From Burkholderia lata (GTDB lineage Bacteria; Pseudomonadota; Gammaproteobacteria; Burkholderiales; Burkholderiaceae): a stretch of DNA of 64,000 bases. Positions 62,294 through 64,000 of this stretch are shown in pieces. The DNA lies in the NCBI RefSeq assembly GCF_902499335.1, contig NZ_CABVQK010000005.1:1-64000 (forward strand), read 5' to 3'. Under the pieces are notes generated by a model, which was not told where the DNA came from, made no database searches, and saw only the letters and a list, made by a program, of their open reading frames with translations. The translations under genes were made by a program, and so were the position numbers. Numbering within the stretch: position 1 is the first letter of the stretch; the number at the start of each line of letters is the position of its first letter.

Positions 62294-63169
62294 ATGCCGC
62301 TCCAGCCCGATCACCTGCTGTCCCGCCGCTTTCCGCCCATCGAGCATGCGTACTCGCTGCACGATACCCAGCTCTACGCACTCGGCCTCGGGCTCGGCGC
62401 CGATCCGCTCGACGCCGGGCAATTGCGCTACGTGTACGAAGGCAAGGAAGGCGAATCGCTGCGCGCGCTGCCGACGATGGCGAACGTGCTCGCGTACCCG
62501 GGCTTCTGGGCACGCGAACCGGACACCGGCATCACCTGGCAAAAGCTGCTGCACGCCGAACAGGAAATCCGGATTCACGCGCCGCTGCCGGCGAGCGGCC
62601 GCGTCACGGGCACGACGCGCATCTCCGGCCTGTGGGACAAGGGCGAAAACAAGGGCGCGTTCCTGCAGCAGACGCGCGACATCACGGATGCCGATACCGG
62701 CCGCCTGCTCGCGACCGTGGTGCAACTGAGCCTGTTGCGCGGCGACGGCGGTTTCGGCGAAGGCGGCAGCACCGACGCACTGCCGACGCCGCACACGATG
62801 CCCGACGGCGCGCCCGACCACGTGTGCGAACTGGCCACGCCCGCGCAGCTGGCGCTGATCTATCGCCTGAGCGGCGACCTGAATCCGTTGCACGCCGATC
62901 CCTCGGTAGCGTCCGCGGCCGGCTTTCCGCGCCCGATCCTGCACGGCATGGCGCTGATGGGCGTGGCCGCGCATGCGGTGCTGCGCACGGTGCTCGATTA
63001 CGACAACACGCGCTTCGCGGGCATGCGCGTGCGCTTCACCGCGCCGGCGTGGCCCGGCGACACGCTGCGCACCGAGATGTGGGTGCGCGGTGAAACGGTT
63101 TCGCTGCGCGTCACGGCCGTGGAGCGCAACGTAGTGGTATTGACCAACGCGCGGGTCGACCTGCGCTGA
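62294..63169 (+). CDS. MaoC-family (R)-specific enoyl-CoA hydratase (hydratase-2 like)
   Basis: 291 aa. Double hot-dog protein. The N-terminal half contains LPTMANVLAYPGFWAREPDTGITWQKLLHAEQEI; the C-terminal half contains the hydratase-2 motif YRLSGDLNPLHADPSVASAAGFPRPILHGMALMG with intact Asp and His. It hydrates trans-2-enoyl-CoA to (R)-3-hydroxyacyl-CoA, as in peroxisomal multifunctional enzyme 2. It is followed 24 bases later by an SDR that could oxidise the product, so dehydrogenase, hydratase and SDR form one beta-oxidation-like module. Confidence 0.9.
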   Translation: MPLQPDHLLSRRFPPIEHAYSLHDTQLYALGLGLGADPLDAGQLRYVYEGKEGESLRALPTMANVLAYPGFWAREPDTGITWQKLLHAEQEIRIHAPLPASGRVTGTTRISGLWDKGENKGAFLQQTRDITDADTGRLLATVVQLSLLRGDGGFGEGGSTDALPTPHTMPDGAPDHVCELATPAQLALIYRLSGDLNPLHADPSVASAAGFPRPILHGMALMGVAAHAVLRTVLDYDNTRFAGMRVRFTAPAWPGDTLRTEMWVRGETVSLRVTAVERNVVVLTNARVDLR

Positions 63170-63193
63170 ATCGCAATTCTTCAGGAGACACAC

Positions 63194-63943
63194 ATGGATC
63201 TGGGTTTGACCGGCAAAGTCGCCATCGTCACCGGCTCGGCACGTGGCCTGGGCGCCGCCACGGCGCGCCGGCTCGCGCAGGAAGGCGCGAGCGTCGTCAT
63301 CACCGACATCAACGCCGAGCTGGCGCAGGCCACCGCGAAGGCACTGCGGGACGAAGGGCTGGCCGCGCACTGCATCGTGGGCGACATCACCCGCGAAGCC
63401 GACGTGCAGCGCCTCGTCGATGAAACCGTCGCGCATTTCGGCGGCGTGCACATCCTGGTGAACAACGCCGGCGCGCCGCGCGACAAGTACCTGGTGAAGA
63501 TGAGCGCGGACGACTGGGATTTCGTGATGAACGTGATGCTCAAGGGCGCGTTCCTGGCCGCGCGGGCCGTCATGCCGCACTTCATCGAGCAGGGCTGGGG
63601 CCGGCTGATCAACATCAGTTCGCGCGCGCACCTGGGCAACCCGACGCAGGCCAACTACTCCGCCGCGAAGGCCGGCCTGATCGGCATGGCCAAGGCGCTG
63701 TCGATGGAAGAAGGCCGCTACGGCATCACCGCGAACTGCGTGGCGCCCGGCTTCATGGAAACGGAAATGGTGCAGGCGCTGCCGACCTACGAAACGATCA
63801 AGGAGCGCGCGGTGGCGGCCCAGCCGATCAAGCGCGTCGGCCGCCCGGACGACATCGCCGACGCGGTGGCGTTCCTCGCCAGCGAGCGCGCCGGCTTCAT
63901 CAGCGGCGAAGTGCTGCACGTCACCGGCGGACGCTACGGCTGA
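63194..63943 (+). CDS. Short-chain dehydrogenase (FabG/3-hydroxyacyl-CoA dehydrogenase-like)
   Basis: 249 aa, start after TCAGGAGACACAC. All classical SDR elements are present: TGSARGLGAATA (cofactor loop), NNAGAP, Ser in ISSRAH, and YSAAK (catalytic Tyr and Lys), then RVGRPDDIADAVAFLASERAGFISGE. It would interconvert a 3-hydroxyacyl- and 3-oxoacyl-CoA. It differs in this respect from the degenerate SDR at 12006. Last complete gene of the window. Confidence 0.93.
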   Translation: MDLGLTGKVAIVTGSARGLGAATARRLAQEGASVVITDINAELAQATAKALRDEGLAAHCIVGDITREADVQRLVDETVAHFGGVHILVNNAGAPRDKYLVKMSADDWDFVMNVMLKGAFLAARAVMPHFIEQGWGRLINISSRAHLGNPTQANYSAAKAGLIGMAKALSMEEGRYGITANCVAPGFMETEMVQALPTYETIKERAVAAQPIKRVGRPDDIADAVAFLASERAGFISGEVLHVTGGRYG

Positions 63944-64000
63944 TCGCACGACGGCGGACCACGAACAATGGCGGCCAGCGCGTGACAGACGCGCGCTGGA

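Noticed and set aside
1-64000. CRISPR array, IS element, prophage or tRNA/rRNA genes
   Set aside because: No regularly spaced repeats, transposase or integrase motifs, or tRNA cloverleaf-like sequences were found by reading; short tRNAs could be missed without a covariance search.

Overview
The window is GC-rich, densely coded DNA that looks like Burkholderia, probably the Burkholderia cepacia complex or a close relative. The evidence is two OpcP/Omp38-type porins, many LysR, IclR, TetR and AraC regulators, and long strings of CoA-dependent catabolic genes. It most resembles a catabolic region of a secondary replicon. No rRNA, tRNA, CRISPR array, insertion sequence or phage gene was seen.

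Layout: (1) 0.1-6.3 kb: a small secreted Cys-rich protein, the DEAD-box helicase RhlE, a solute-binding protein, and a LysR gene divergent from a Cys-nucleophile alpha/beta hydrolase plus an NAD(P)H-binding protein. (2) 6.4-11.5 kb, minus strand: a CaiB/BaiF CoA-transferase, a LysR, an aromatic-acid-type MFS transporter and a second, paralogous LysR. (3) 12.0-15.5 kb, plus strand: an SDR without its catalytic Tyr/Lys, a zinc alcohol dehydrogenase and an aldehyde dehydrogenase. (4) 15.8-24.0 kb: an enoyl-CoA hydratase/CoA-transferase pair, a porin, beta-carbonic anhydrase, a stand-alone MHYT membrane protein and an old-yellow-enzyme flavoprotein. (5) 24.4-34.0 kb: a second Cys-nucleophile hydrolase, then CoA lyase, MaoC hydratase, acyl-CoA dehydrogenase, CoA-transferase, 2-methylacyl-CoA racemase, nitroreductase, acyl-CoA synthetase and an AraC regulator. 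(6) 34.1-41.0 kb: a LysR divergent from acyl-CoA dehydrogenase, EtfB, EtfA, a mesaconyl/itaconyl-CoA hydratase-like protein, a CoA-transferase and a CoA lyase. (7) 41.2-47.2 kb: MmgE/PrpD, ADH and ALDH on the minus strand, divergent from a second MmgE/PrpD. (8) 48-54.4 kb: a second porin, two paralogous alpha/beta hydrolases around a TetR gene, a SnoaL-like protein and two tandem IclR genes. (9) 55-64 kb: a luciferase-like monooxygenase, pyruvate carboxylase, an acyl-CoA dehydrogenase, and a divergent R-hydratase plus SDR.

The genes suggest that branched or dicarboxylic acids are made into CoA thioesters, racemised, oxidised through ETF, hydrated and cleaved by HpcH/HpaI lyases to units such as acetyl-CoA and pyruvate. 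The substrate cannot be read from sequence. Most modules occur twice, and in three cases a member has lost residues thought to be catalytic.

The most interesting unexplained signal is a repeated intergenic element with the core GTTCCGTAC: eight exact copies and one near copy, all between genes. It sits in front of both porins, both late hydrolases, the tandem IclR genes and several CoA-enzyme genes, and looks like the operator of one dispersed regulon. A second repeated palindrome, of the form CTAAC-N8-GTTAG, marks four other promoter regions.
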